A stretch of DNA of 64,000 bases from Macrocybe gigantea (GCA_011319805.1 SJRY01000294.1:124001-188000), one strand, 5' to 3'; positions 12,699 to 23,181 are shown, counted from the stretch's first letter. The notes: generated from the sequence alone by a model not told the origin. Numbers and translations: made by a program.

Positions 12699-13380
12699 GG
12701 TGTTTCCTGCTGTGCAAAGGAGATATTTTGTGTGGCCAAGTTAAGTCGAAGCTGTGTCAATGAGCACGTTTACCTACGTCATCCTTTTTGGTCTTGGCTA
12801 CTCGCTGCATTGATACTACCTGGCCCTCTTTACGGACGTACCCTTATTAATATGGAAAGTTCCTAAAACCCCTCGAGTCTGAAAATGCAATGGAAAGCTG
12901 AGCCTTACACTGCATATGCCTGTGCTCTATCAAGCCGGGGCAACGCGTCTCATTCTCCGAATGTGGAACTAAGACATCAGGTCTCAAACAACTGTTAATG
13001 ATGAAAGTTGAAGATGTTTGAATACCTGGACGCCGGCCGAAGCAAAGTGGCTTTATACCATTTCCACACTTCTCCGCTTATGATCACCGGCATCGCCATA
13101 TCTGCTTCGAGGTTATGTGTAGAAGTACGAACGTCATCAAGCCCAGTGCCGTTGTTTATTTTGTGAAGTTTCCATTTTAGGCATACACATTCACCCTGCC
13201 CAATTTGCTCGTCCCTTGTCGCTTACTCGTGCTCAGCACAGACTCGTCTGCAACGGGCAGGCGCCTTGTATTTTCGCTCGTGGATCGGCCTTTAATAATG
13301 TCCAGCTCCAAGCACACAGACAATGCCCCGCCTTTTGGTTGTTGCGTGAGACCGAAACTCCAGCGTTAACATCCCACTCG
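12699..13380. other. Intergenic, left edge of the receptor cluster
   Basis: No gene, tRNA or pheromone precursor could be supported on either strand. It should hold the promoter of receptor 1. Confidence 0.4.
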
Positions 13381-15395
13381 ATGCGCGCTGACCTGTCTGT
13401 CGTGTCCTTCCTGTGCGCTGGCCTTCTCGCCGTATTTCTTCCCGCTCGGCGCGTCCGTGGAAGCGTCGTCACACTCGCCATCGTCGCGTGGCTGATCGGT
13501 TGCAACCTTGTCCACGGGATCAATTCGCTCATCTGGAATGGCAACGTCCGCGTCCGCGGTGCTGTGTGGTGCGACATCAGTGAGTGGTGGTGTTGCATTG
13601 CCGTTGCGCTGTGTTGAAACAGACTGATGTGTGATTTTTTTTCAAGCGACGAAACTGCTGTTGGGTGCCATTGTGGCGCTTCCGGGAGCATGCGTCTGCA
13701 TGTCGCGCAGATTGGAGCTCGTCGCATCGACGCGAAAGCTGGCAGTGGATCCCACGAGCCAACGCAATCGCATATTATTCGACCTCACGCTCTGCTATGT
13801 TATTCCTTTGGTTTACATGATGCTGCGTACGTTTTCCTTGGCCTTCTTTCTCTCTACGATCGTTTCAACGAATCAGAACATTCAAGATTTCATCGCACAA
13901 GACCACAGGTTTGATCTTGTCCAAGATTTCGGCTGCTTTGCATCGATATACCCTTCAACACCCTCTTTAATGATTATGTGGATACCACCCCTTCTCATCT
14001 GTGGCATCTCATTTCTTTTATCTGGTATGTCCCACCGCATTTTAATCCAGCGCGTATGTTAACATTCTTAATGCTCTAGGATTTGCTATACACAATTCGT
14101 TCCGACACTCTACTGCTGGATTTTCTCATCATTTAGAGACGCGAGCTCCGATCACAACGTCTGTATTTCTCCGTCGTCTGGTGACTTCGCTCGTCGTTAC
14201 AGGAGTCCTGACAATTGTTTGCCTCTTCTCTGTATTTTCTATTTCCTCGTTCCAACGCTGGGGTCCATGGTCTGTCGTGCATGCCCATTTCCGCGATGTC
14301 CACGTCGTGACGTCCTCGGATGAAGCCAGGACTATCCAGTCGGTATGGTGGGGATGAAGGCGGTTTCCATTGCGTACATCATCCTCTCATTCGCCATCGG
14401 TGAGGAAGCAAGGGATTCCTTTAAATGGGTGCGAAACCGCTTGACCCAAGAAGACAACCCACACGACTCAGACCTTTTGCCCTGCCAACGACGTAAGTTG
14501 ATCTACAGGCATTCCCTCCCAGGTTATTCCAACTCATCTCTCAATGTCTTGCAGTACTCGGGATGTGCAGCCACAAGTCGCTCCTCGACATCTGAAGCTC
14601 GTCTGCAAAACCTCGATATGAAATCGGGTTGGGATGATATGCTAGAATCAAAACAATCAAAAGTCTGGTTTCCCTATCCGCAAATCTCCCAGCCCGTCGA
14701 GGTGTACCCCAAGCCCAACATCTACGCCTCCTCCGAGATCGCCTACTGCCGACGAGAAGTTCATAACATCGACCCTAGACTATTTTTCTTCTCCGACAGC
14801 CAAGTCTCTGACTGTGCATCCACCCCTTCCATCTCCTCCGCACGTATATGCGTCTCCCAAGAAGCTACACACAATGTCCCGTTTCCTTCGCCTCCCTCGC
14901 CGCCTCCAGCCGCCCCATTGACCCAGAGCCGTCACTCTTGGATAACACTACTTCACAGCGAAATGGAGACAAAAAGAAGCGCCACGAATCGGGCATATCG
15001 TCGCTTTTCGACGTGGCGTGGCCTCAGCCTCCCGCAACGTCCTCGCCTGCAAGTAGCTCCAAGGCCACCTGCCCAACTCGAACCTGAACTCGGACACCGC
15101 TTCCGTGTCAGACTCGCTTTCGTTCGGCCTCCCCCTATACATTCCCGCCACGCCGCCACACCTCCGCACGCGACCGTTCGATGATGCGAGCGTATCTTTC
15201 CCGCTTCCGGTCTCGGGGCAAGACAGCTGGCCGGAGGAGTCGCCGTTGTCGGCGGCGTCGAGGAAGCAGGTGAGCAAGAAGCCGAGCTTGAAGAGCTTGA
15301 GGAGCACGCGCAGTGGTCGTGAAGATCGTGGCGCGGGATACAGAGGCGAAGTCATCTATATGACGGTCGTAAAAGAGACCGTGGATTCAGTTTGA
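13381..15395 (+). CDS. STE3: STE3-like pheromone receptor 1 (7TM GPCR)
   Basis: Class D fungal GPCR that senses farnesylated pheromones. Exons: 13381..13579, 13647..13826, 13887..14024, 14080..14492, then probable tail exons 14571..14843, 14927..15052 and 15112..15395. Exons 2 and 3 are 180 and 138 nt, the same as in the other three receptors. TM1-2 (VSFLCAGLLAVFLPARRVRG and VTLAIVAWLIGCNLVHGINS), the conserved WCDI before intron 1, TM3-4 (LLLGAIVALPGACVCMSRRL), HFIAQDHRFDLVQDFGC, TM5 (MIMWIPPLLICGISFLLS), TM6 and TM7 are all visible. The frame breaks inside TM7 near 14350, where TGGTGGGGATGA would need one more G. The long Ser/Pro-rich cytoplasmic tail ends VVKETVDSV. As written the protein would lose TM7; I think an assembly drop is more likely than a null allele. 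Confidence 0.8.
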
Positions 15396-15568
15396 CGTTT
15401 TCTCTGTCTCATGTCTCTTCACTCTCTCACGCACCTCTGTGTATATGTATTCGGTTCGTTTCCCTTTAACATTTTTATGTCCAATTCTTCATTATCACAA
15501 AACACGAACAGTAAACAAGCTTCTCTCTCATTCGATGTACCTGTATCAATTACCACTATGTACTCTGG

Positions 15569-15584
15569 TAGTCCGGCCGGACTA
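15569..15584. repeat. 16-bp perfect palindrome next to the ribozyme
   Basis: TAGTCCGGCCGGACTA, one base from the hammerhead 3' strand. It could cap the 3' end of the element RNA as a hairpin or mark the element end. Confidence 0.6.
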
Positions 15585-15585
15585 T

Positions 15586-15643
15586 GACGGTTTCGCCCGT
15601 GCGAAGGGGCTCATCAGAGGGCTTAACCGCTGCCCTAACCGTC
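15586..15643 (-). ncRNA. Type III hammerhead self-cleaving ribozyme
   Basis: On the - strand the 58 nt divide exactly into a hammerhead: stem III GACGG, then UU, stem I AGGGC, loop AGCGGUUAA, stem I' GCCCU, core CUGAUGA, stem II GCCC, loop CUUCGCAC, stem II' GGGC, core GAAA, stem III' CCGUC. All conserved core bases are present, the 10.1-11.1 pair is G-C, A15.1 pairs with U16.1, and all stems are fully Watson-Crick. The cleavage triplet is GUU (fits NUH), so the cut is predicted between 15637 and 15636 on the - strand. The ends lie in stem III, which makes it type III. Activity is not tested, but chance assembly of this core and three perfect stems is unlikely. Confidence 0.88.
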
Positions 15644-15950
15644 TGTGCGAATCTTTAAGGTACTCCTAATTTATCCAATGGACGATTGCGCTCGGGCCGC
15701 AGCGGACCGCTGATGAGTCGCGTCCACCAGAGCTAGGTTTCGATGAGGGGGGTCAGCCTCCACTGGGTGGGATGCGCCCTATCCCGCGCCCAACGGACAT
15801 TGAGTGTGAGCGTTTAAGCCCGACACCGACCGACGGCCTGCTTGCACAGGACTTTTGTGCACCAAATTTGTGCGTAGGGCGGCGCGCCCCAAGCAGCACA
15901 GTGTCAGTCGGTCGTCTCCGCAGATAGGGCCGAAAGACGCAAAGTGCTCA

Positions 15951-15974
15951 GTCTTGGGGAGTCGAACCCAAGAC
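15951..15974 (-). promoter_or_regulatory. Pol III B-box-like hairpin
   Basis: On the - strand, 8-bp stem GUCUUGGG/CCCAAGAC with loop UUCGACUC. The embedded word GGTTCGACTCC (15958..15968) matches the tRNA B-box consensus. The stem is longer than the 5-bp T arm of a tRNA and no full tRNA cloverleaf fits, so I read it as a tRNA-derived internal promoter, not a tRNA gene. Confidence 0.5.
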
Positions 15975-16065
15975 CGACTCCCAACCACTTATAAAGCCCA
16001 ATCATTAATTTTTCCTAATGTAGTCACTCCTCTCACGAGACTCGCTCTCTTATTGTTCGAAGTGC

Positions 16066-16990
16066 TTATGTAATGCAGTTGAAAGACAATAGCTTGGGAG
16101 TGACTATTGTCTTCAGCAATGCGTCCAGGCTACAAAAGGTCCGTCCTCGCAGATGGAGGCCGTATAACATATTTCCTTTTACCCCACCATGCCCGTTTGT
16201 TTTGTCGACCAGCAGAGAAGTAGCGAGGGCTAGGGAGACAGTCATGACTATGAGACACGTTCCAGTGGGTGGTCTACTCGTTTCATCAATCGTCCTACTC
16301 AGCGATCGTTTGCTCTGCTCCTGGTAGGTTAGCGCCGTTCTACCGTCAAAATACTCCTTATCGTTCGATGGTTTTAACAACTCTTCCATGTGGGCAGCAA
16401 ATACAATGAGCTACGGCGAAATCAAGTGCGAGGGATTTGGACAAGGTTTTGTTGTACTCGAAACCGCCGGAGCAAGCTGCGATAGCTGATGACGCGCTGT
16501 CCTGGTGACTTTGTTCTCTGTTGGACTGAGCGATTATCTCTGCAAACCATCACGTGTGTATGCGTGTTATCTTTTTCGCTATGGGCGTTCTCATCAGACG
16601 ATGCCCTTTTCCAGCTGCCACGACGCATTTTCCACAGACGTTGAGCCCTTCCGGTTTGAGTAGGGCTTCGCTATCGCACCTCAACGCGGTATGAAGCACT
16701 TGACCCGTCCAATTTCGGCGATGACAAACGACCATCCAAATCAGGAAGGTGCTTGTCAAACGTTCCATCAGCCCAAATTTGGTTCCACAACAAGCTACTG
16801 TCCATAATTGGCAAAGGTATTTTGTACGTTTCCCGCCATTGCACCATCGAGCTAAGGAGAAGCTCTCATCAAACAACGTTTGCCGAACACAAGGGGATGG
16901 CCCAAATTGCGCACAAGGAGGGGGAGTCGGAGCATTCGCTCTTAAACCTGGCTGAACAGCGGGAAATGTCTTTCTTCGTCGTTCCCTCCA
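16066..16990 (-). other. Unexplained stretch with open, cysteine-bearing frames
   Basis: Two - strand frames are open for about 100 codons each (16066..16389 and 16550..16876). The second reads LWTVACCGTKFGLMERLTST and IWMVVCHRRNWTGQ and ends near GLNVCGKCVVAAGKGH, which looks like old coding sequence with Cys pairs, not like a receptor or pheromone. There is no good start or stop structure. It may be a fragment of a decayed gene or a transposon; I cannot name it. Confidence 0.25.
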
Positions 16991-17084
16991 GCTGATTTAC
17001 GCCCTTCGTGTGCTCTACGAGGTCTGCCCATCCCCTTGTGCATCCTGTGCAGATCAGTTAGACGCAGACGCCCACCACTGAGCA

Positions 17085-18854
17085 ATGGCTTATCCCAACT
17101 ATGTCTTTTCCATCTTTGCCTTCCTAGGCTTCCTTCTCTGCTGCATTCCGTTCCCTTGGCACTTGGAAGGTCTGTATATCTTCATAGCCAATTACCATTA
17201 AAGTCGAGCTCAACTCCTTCTCAGCGTGGAACACTGGAACGTGCCTCTACATGGCATGGACAGCGTTGGCCTGCCTGAACCAATTCATCAATTCCATCGT
17301 CTGGAACGGTAACGCTATAAATTGGGCTCCGGTGTGGTGTGATATCTGTGAGTGGCGAAACCGTTCTTCGCTTTTCCCGTGGGAAGTAAATTGAATGCGG
17401 GCGATCTCATTCTTAGCCGCGAGGATTATTGTCGGCACCGCTGTCGCGATTCCTGCCGCTTCGCTCTGCATTAACCGACGGCTCTACCACATTGCTTCTG
17501 TGCGATCAGTCACTGTCACCAAAGCTGAGAAACGGCGGGCAATACTGGTCGATTTGGCTATCGGCCTTGGCTTGCCCATCATGGAGATGATCCTGCGTAT
17601 GTCTGTTACCCTGCCCCTTACCCTGCGGAATGTGCTGACAACATTGCTGCAATAGAATATATCCCTCAAGGACATAGATTCAACATCTTTGAAGATATTG
17701 GCTGCTATCCTTTTACCTACAATACTCCCGTGGGCATTGCCTTGGTTGAGATCCCTCCCGTTCTTATAGGTTGCGTTTCATTTGTCTATTGTGGTACGTC
17801 TGTCGAAATTTTCTGCTTGAAGCCTGGGGCCTCATTATTTCTCATGCAGCCTTGAGCATCCGCGCATTCATTAAATGCAATGCGCAATTCAAGGAGCTAC
17901 TCTCGGCCACAACAACCTCAGCAGCAACCGATACCTTCGCCTCATGTGCCTTGCCAGCATAGAGATGCTCTTCACCGTACCGCTCGGCATCTACTCCATC
18001 TGGGCCAACTCGACGGCCGGGCGGATTTCGCCCTGGAAGGGCTGGGCAGACACCCACTACGGCTTCTCCCGCGTCGATCAGATCCCAGCTATCTTGTGGC
18101 GCTTCAACAAGGAGACGCGCGTCGCGCTCGAGGTCACCCGCTGGTTCGTCGTCATGTGTGCGCTCATATTCTTCGCATTCTTTGGATTTGCGGAGGAGGC
18201 AAGGAAGAACTACCGCTCTGCCGTTCAGTCCGTCGCCAAGCGTGTCGGATATACGACGAGCACGTTCGGCTCTGGCATGTTCAGCTCCACGGGTATGTCC
18301 TACTTTTAAACAGGTGTCCGGAACTGCTTCATCTTACACCTTTCTTAGAACGAAAACCAAGGGGTCGGACATGTCTGGAACTACTGGAAGCATCCCTGTG
18401 TTCGTGCAGAAGCACACGCTCAGGAAAAAGGACTCGCTCGACTCCATCTCCGACATGTCCTTATCATTCAAGGACGTCGGCGGCCTGCTCGATGAGAAGG
18501 AGAAGCCGATCGTCTCAGATATCAACTACGACACCATTTCCTTACCGGATGCGGGAGGTGTGCTTGCGGACTACAAAGTCGAGCCCTACTCGCCCGCACC
18601 GTCTTCCGGTTCATCTTCGTCATCCAGTCTGTCGTCGCCACGCAATGGCTCGCAGACGTCGCTGCCGGAAAGTCGCGGTCACGCGGCCTGACTCGGAATG
18701 CATCGAGATTTCGTCGGTCAGGCGCATGTCCATCATTGGCATTCGGCATTCCGTGTCCGTCCCTGAGCCCGCGTTCAATCGCTCGTCACCGCCGAATCAT
18801 CCCACGGATACCCCCATACCCGCCTACAACAAAAACGCACACGATACTGTCTAA
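17085..18854 (+). CDS. STE3: STE3-like pheromone receptor 2 (7TM GPCR)
   Basis: Exons: 17085..17169, 17225..17347, 17417..17596, 17656..17793, 17850..18292 and 18349..18854. It has the STE3 pattern: NYVFSIFAFLGFLLCCIPFP with PFPWH after TM1, WCDI before the third exon, GHRFNIFEDIGC, TM5 VEIPPVLIGCVSFVYC, SSNRYLRLMCLASIEMLF, the FSRVDQIPAI motif and TM7 FFAFFGFAEEARKNY. It is unusual in having an extra intron inside the first coding exon; exons of 180 and 138 nt match the other receptors. The frame breaks near 17912 (between FKELLS and GHNNLSS), at the donor near 18292, and near 18675; one more G at each gives a continuous protein with a Ser-rich tail. Either three base drops or a dying copy; I favour drops. 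Confidence 0.8.
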
Positions 18855-19305
18855 ACCCTTGTCGTTCCTCTGGCTTTCTCCGCTATCTCCGTTATGCACT
18901 TTGCGACTCTTGCCCCTCAAACTCTCTTTGTTCAATTTACACTGCACCACTGTAGCATTAGCAAAACACGGTCCAACAGTTCCTTTACATTATTACATTA
19001 TGGTATTACTTAAATCGACGACCCCACACCATTAGGATGAATTGTAGCAATTTTTTGTCGGCGTACAAATTTCTTTCTTAGCTTGGCCTTTCATATTGTT
19101 GAATACAGCACGATGAACGCAAAGACGTAAGAAATGTGTGAGAGCCTAAGAAGTTTAATAACCGGTTGGGAGTTTGTGACAGCCATATACGTCTGCAGTG
19201 CATGTCAGATGTCGTCCAGATCGTCGTCAAGCTATCAAATGGCACATATAACGACCTAATCCGACAAACTTCTCTTCTGTGCAATGACCTCCTAGGCCCG
19301 GAAAA
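18855..19305. other. Intergenic, no gene seen
   Basis: AT-rich stretch between receptor 2 and the F-box gene. No CaaX precursor was found on either strand. Confidence 0.4.
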
Positions 19306-20758
19306 ATGTCGCTGGCAAATCAGTTACCGGCAGATATATGGATCTACATCGCTCAGTTCATCGCACCCAAGGACTTGCGCGATCTCTATGGCGTTAACAG
19401 GGTTTTTCTCGACCTCGCCTTTGACGAGCGATATTCGGAAGTCGATTTCCTCCAGGTGAACCACAAGACGACGAGATTCTTCGGCACCTACAGTGAGTCT
19501 CGTCTGGAATTTGTACCATCGCTGTTCTTTTGAGTCTTGACATGGGCTTTCCTACCAGGGACCCTAACATCGCCCTGAGGGTGAGGCGTCTACGGGTTAA
19601 CCCCGTCTGGTTTAACTTGCATTCCAGATTTCCGAGGCAGCCTTCTTCCACCATCGAGAAAGGCTGGACCTTCCTTTTCCGCTCGACAGTGAAACGACGA
19701 CCGAGCCACGCCACGGATGACTGGAACACCAGCGCTCAGAGGGCGCTCATCGATGACCTCACGATATCCGTCGTCGCGGGCTTCAAGAACCTCACATCCC
19801 TCGTCATCATGACGCGCTACTTTCCACATCCAAAAAGCCTGCCGCGTTTCCTGGCTACGTGCTGGAGCGCTTTCGGTCACAACCTCAGGCGATTGACGAT
19901 CAATGCCCCCCTCGGAGGCTTTCAGCCGCTTCTCCCCCGCCCGGCCGATCTTTCCTCCCTCGAAGAGCTAACGCTCCGATTTAGCAACGACATGTCATCC
20001 GGCGACGCCGCGGCCGATACGAGAAAGCTATCTAATCAGATAACCAGCTTCCTATCTGCACTCTCGCCGCAACTGCGAAAACTCAACATCGCGTCCGCGG
20101 CTCTTGGCGATCACTCCCAGCTGTTTCTTTCGCTGGGCCGCTTTCCTGTTCTTGCGACCTTATCCCTGGATATCGGCTTCTACCCGCCACTGCTTTCCGA
20201 CCAAACGGGCCTCACGCGTTTCCTTCTCACAAATGCCAGCACACTCAAGCACGTCCGGCCCAGCCGCACGAGAGCTTCCGCTCGCCGTCCATCCTGGGGC
20301 CGGCGTACAACCACTTCAGCAAATGGATGGTGCAAAACGCACGCGACGAAACCTTTCTGAGTAATCTGACCTCGCTTGTCATCTCGCCTTCCGCCGACCT
20401 TTCCTTCTCTCCCCCGTTCGACATTGCCAGCACGTATATCTACCGGTCCGCCGACACGTTACAGAACCTCGACCTGAGCGATCGCAGTCTTAGTTTCGCG
20501 GAGCTCCGGACCATCGTGTCTTGTTTTGTTCACCGCCCCACGGAACGGAGACTTAAGGTCTTGCACGCCAGGGTCGTTTCAATCAGCCCGCAGCTATTCG
20601 ACCTTTTGGCAGAAGGGTTGCCTGGTCTGGACGAGCTGGAGCTCAAGTTCCACGTGCTGCTCTGGGACGTCAGCCGGGAGAATCCTGCGCCACCTGACGA
20701 CCAGGCGCCTACCGACTCTGTGAGCAAAATCCTTGCCATCTTCTCAAACCTCACCTGA
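19306..20758 (+). CDS. F-box protein with LRR-like C-terminal region
   Basis: Starts MSLANQLPADIWIYIAQFIA then PKDLRDLYGVNRVFLDLAF, a typical basidiomycete F-box (LP.DIW..I..F... LR.L...NR.F). F-box proteins recruit substrates to SCF ubiquitin ligases through Skp1. The intron 19493..19558 joins cleanly to RDPNIALRVRRLRVNPVWF. The rest has regular Leu-rich segments (NLTSLVIMTRYFP, SLEELTLRFSND, LRKLNIASAALG, TLQNLDLSDRSL, LDELELKFHVLLW) that resemble LRR-like repeats of these proteins. The frame slips near 20264, where one more C gives HESFRSPSILGPAYNHFSKW and continuity. The stop at 20758 may be early, as coding-like sequence goes on to about 20990. It lies inside the receptor cluster but belongs to a large family, so a role in mating is not implied. 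Confidence 0.7.
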
Positions 20759-20990
20759 CTTTTTTGTCAAAATCTCCTCAGCACATACGATCCTTTTTGA
20801 GAATGATGTCAACGCGATTTTATCTAGAGTGGACGCTCTCTACATTGCGGATCTGGCAACGCTCTCATATGACGACGAAAACGGTTCAAGACATCTTACA
20901 AGCGTTGGGGAGGTCGATTCCGTCTTTGAAAGTTACCCACAGGCTGGACCATGCGAATAAGATTGGCGCCATCTTCAACTAAGCATCCCT

Positions 20991-21549
20991 CAATTCATGC
21001 TTCCTTGCGCGAATTGGATCAGGATATTAGGTTATTGTACGCTGCTATTAAATGTAATTTTGTATATTTCAACGTCATTGCAATTGAGTTTTGCGAATAC
21101 TGGTTCGAACACTCGGATACTAATTTGCCGACGGTGCGAAGTCCGTCGGTCAAAACTGCCCATTAACATGATGAGGGACGCCAGCCCGAATGATAATTTA
21201 TTGTGTCAATGGCATATAAAGCCAAGCAAGGGTTATCTTGCATCAAAACTAATAGAAAGATTTTGCCGCCTTGAATAGAAGGCAAATAACAGTGAGAATT
21301 TCTGATCGATACAACTTGAATTGCCGAATAAATAATCATGGCTCCAGGGAGCATTGCGGAAAAGAGGAAACGCATTGTGCACAAAGCTAGCATGCAGGGC
21401 AGCAAGTCAGAGATTTACGATGATAGACAGAATCGTTTAGATGCACGTACATAGTACAAGTTGCAGTGATAATTTGAACGAAATGGTTGGATCGCCCTGC
21501 GGCGAGTAGTAGGAGCTACGTTTGCGCTTGGGTTATCGAAGTCGCTGCA
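20991..21549. other. Intergenic, no gene seen
   Basis: AT-rich. I checked both strands for short CaaX-ending frames and found none that I trust. Confidence 0.35.
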
Positions 21550-21746
21550 TCATGCCACGATGCAGAACCACGTCGAGCCGGCACCAGACCCCCGAACTTC
21601 GAAATCCACGGGTATATCGCTCTCGACTGTCGAGACAGCAGAAAGCGCAGGCGATACGGCTGAAAACTGGGGGATGGGGGTTCAGAGAGAACGAACGCGT
21701 CCGGCTCGCTGTCAAGCGTGAGGTCGAGTGTGGCGAAAGTGTCCAT
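21550..21746 (-). CDS. Pheromone precursor candidate 4 (CaaX = CIVA), split frame
   Basis: Starts MDTFATLDLTLDSEPDAF and, in another frame, ends IPVDFEVRGSG then STWFCIVA and a stop. The C-terminal CIVA is a farnesylation CaaX box, and the IPVDFE stretch matches the sites before the mature peptides of precursors 2 and 3 (IPVDEER, IPVEFER). The two parts join if a 41-nt GT-AG intron is removed (21627..21667; donor GTTTTC, acceptor GACAG), giving 51 aa, or if one base was dropped. Most fungal pheromone genes have no intron, so a base drop is also likely. The usual Arg of the E-R processing site is Val here. Expected to be a ligand for receptors of another mating specificity. Confidence 0.65.
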
Positions 21747-22380
21747 TTGGGAGGTGAAAATATTTTATTGCGCTGCTTAGAGACGCCTGACGCGCTCAAA
21801 GTTTGTAGAGATTGCGGGGGAGCGCGCTGAGCGCAGAATAAATAGTTTGGTTACGCAAATGCTCTGGAGCGATACAAGAGCTGAATGGTTATCTGACGGA
21901 AAGAATAGAGGAGGTCGAAGTCTTTATACGAACATACGATGTTTGTATGCCGAAACCCCAGTGAAACAATGGGCAGGCATTATTCAATGTCCATTGTCTG
22001 GCTGACTTGCGCGTGGATTTGCGTGAAGATGATGACGAACAATGCCACAGCAGAATACATTGTTTCCTTCCTTATTAGGAAAACAACCTTCTGAATGTGG
22101 ACCGGAGTTCGAAAACGACAACTCACCCTCCTATCTGTTTTCTCACAATGAGTTTTCCGAGATATCCGCGGTAAAGGATAATATTTTGCCAGCATGAATT
22201 TTCCAGTTGGCTCAAAATAATTGCTCCAAACGAATTTGACATTACATGCTAATATCTACAGCAAGCGAACAGGTATCATACAGCAAGGCTTGTGAATTCA
22301 TGTCATGAGCGTTTTGGAAAATGCGAAGAGAGGTCAAAGTAGGGAACGTGATACGCAGATGAGTAAGTGAAAGGACGTGG

Positions 22381-23181
22381 TTATGATGGCGACCGTAGGC
22401 CAACGAAAGCACCGTCAATTGAAGAAGTCGTGGGAGACGCCATGGATGAAATCGTCGGAGAACCCGCGAGCACATCGCTCAATGGAAGTTTAGTAGATGT
22501 TGAGGATTTGACAGCCGATGGAGATAGTGGCGAGAGTGTCGTAGTCTCATAAGAATACGCGGACTGAGTGTCCCTGTCATCGAGAGTACGCGTCGCATTT
22601 GTGGAAGCTTCCGAGCGGAGGGATTTATATGGCGGAATGGAAGAAATAGTGGACATAGGTTTTGACGACGCGGGGATGATTTTGAGCGCAGAAATGGGGG
22701 CACATTTCACCGAGCTGTCAAAATGTCAGTTTGTGAATGAAACATGAGAAATGGTGAACATACTTCATCGCAGGAAGCAATCCGGAAGCACCGTTCTTTT
22801 CCTGGGAATAGGACTTTTGGCGGAAGATACGCATACTAATCCACTTAAAACATTTCTTATACTCATCTACCGCATCTCGGCCAAAGGCGAAGAAGGCAAC
22901 AAAAATGAGAGTCGAAGCCGGAACTGCTCACCACAACCCATAGGTGGTCACAATAAGTTGAGGTGTGAAGGCAGTCACATATACATCAATTCGTTGAAAG
23001 TTGGAGTGAACGTCGGCACAGTTAGTCCATGGGCGAATTGGAAATCGTAGTAAACGAAAGAGAATAAGATGTTATGGCCAAGGAGCATACCATATGTGTG
23101 GTGGACATTGGCATGAGTTGCAAGTGGCGCGATGTCTTGCAAATGTGACACGACGAATGAAGAAGTGTCGCAAAGCGAGCG
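22381..23181 (-). pseudogene. Decayed STE3-like receptor, TM6-TM7 and tail only
   Basis: Runs opposite to the intact receptors. From the intron acceptor at 23182 it reads ALRHFFIRRVTFAR, the start of receptor exon 4, then loses frame, and later NFQRIDVYVTAF and IFVAFFAFGRDAVDEYK match NFSRVDVYPALF and FFAFFSFGRDAVNEYK of receptor 3. A Ser/Thr/Pro-rich cytoplasmic tail frame follows (22381..22710). Several in-frame stops and small deletions break TM6. The exons for TM1-TM5 are absent: only about 430 bp separate it from the start of receptor 3. This is real decay, not a single-base problem, and closest in kind to receptors 3 and 4. Confidence 0.75.

Larger units (their letters stand above)
15560..16000 (-). 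mobile_element. SINE-like insertion carrying a hammerhead ribozyme
   Basis: A GC-rich block of about 440 bp between receptors 1 and 2, unlike its AT-richer flanks. Read on the - strand it begins near 16000 with a hairpin that contains an exact pol III B-box word (GGTTCGACTCC), runs through about 300 non-coding bases, and ends with a hammerhead ribozyme (15586..15643) and a 16-bp palindrome (15569..15584). No protein frame is convincing. The layout suggests a small non-autonomous retroelement transcribed by pol III and trimmed by its own ribozyme. Ends are approximate; I could not find certain target-site duplications, and no second copy is in this window. The label 'SINE-like' is inference. 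Confidence 0.55.

Noticed and set aside
15708..15740. A second CTGATGAG on the + strand of the same element, looking like another hammerhead core
   Set aside because: No GAAA partner follows on that strand and no stem II forms; the nearby GTTTCG is on the wrong strand.
15940..16000. tRNA gene on the - strand
   Set aside because: The B-box word is present, but no acceptor stem, D arm or anticodon arm fits and the hairpin is too long for a T arm.
16066..16389. Pheromone-like ending (FNCIT) of a - strand frame
   Set aside because: Only two residues follow the Cys, so it is not a CaaX box, and the frame is too long.
16571..16600. CTGATGAG and GCGAAA close together on the - strand
   Set aside because: The bases between them do not form stem II beyond one pair, and no stem I or III partner was found.
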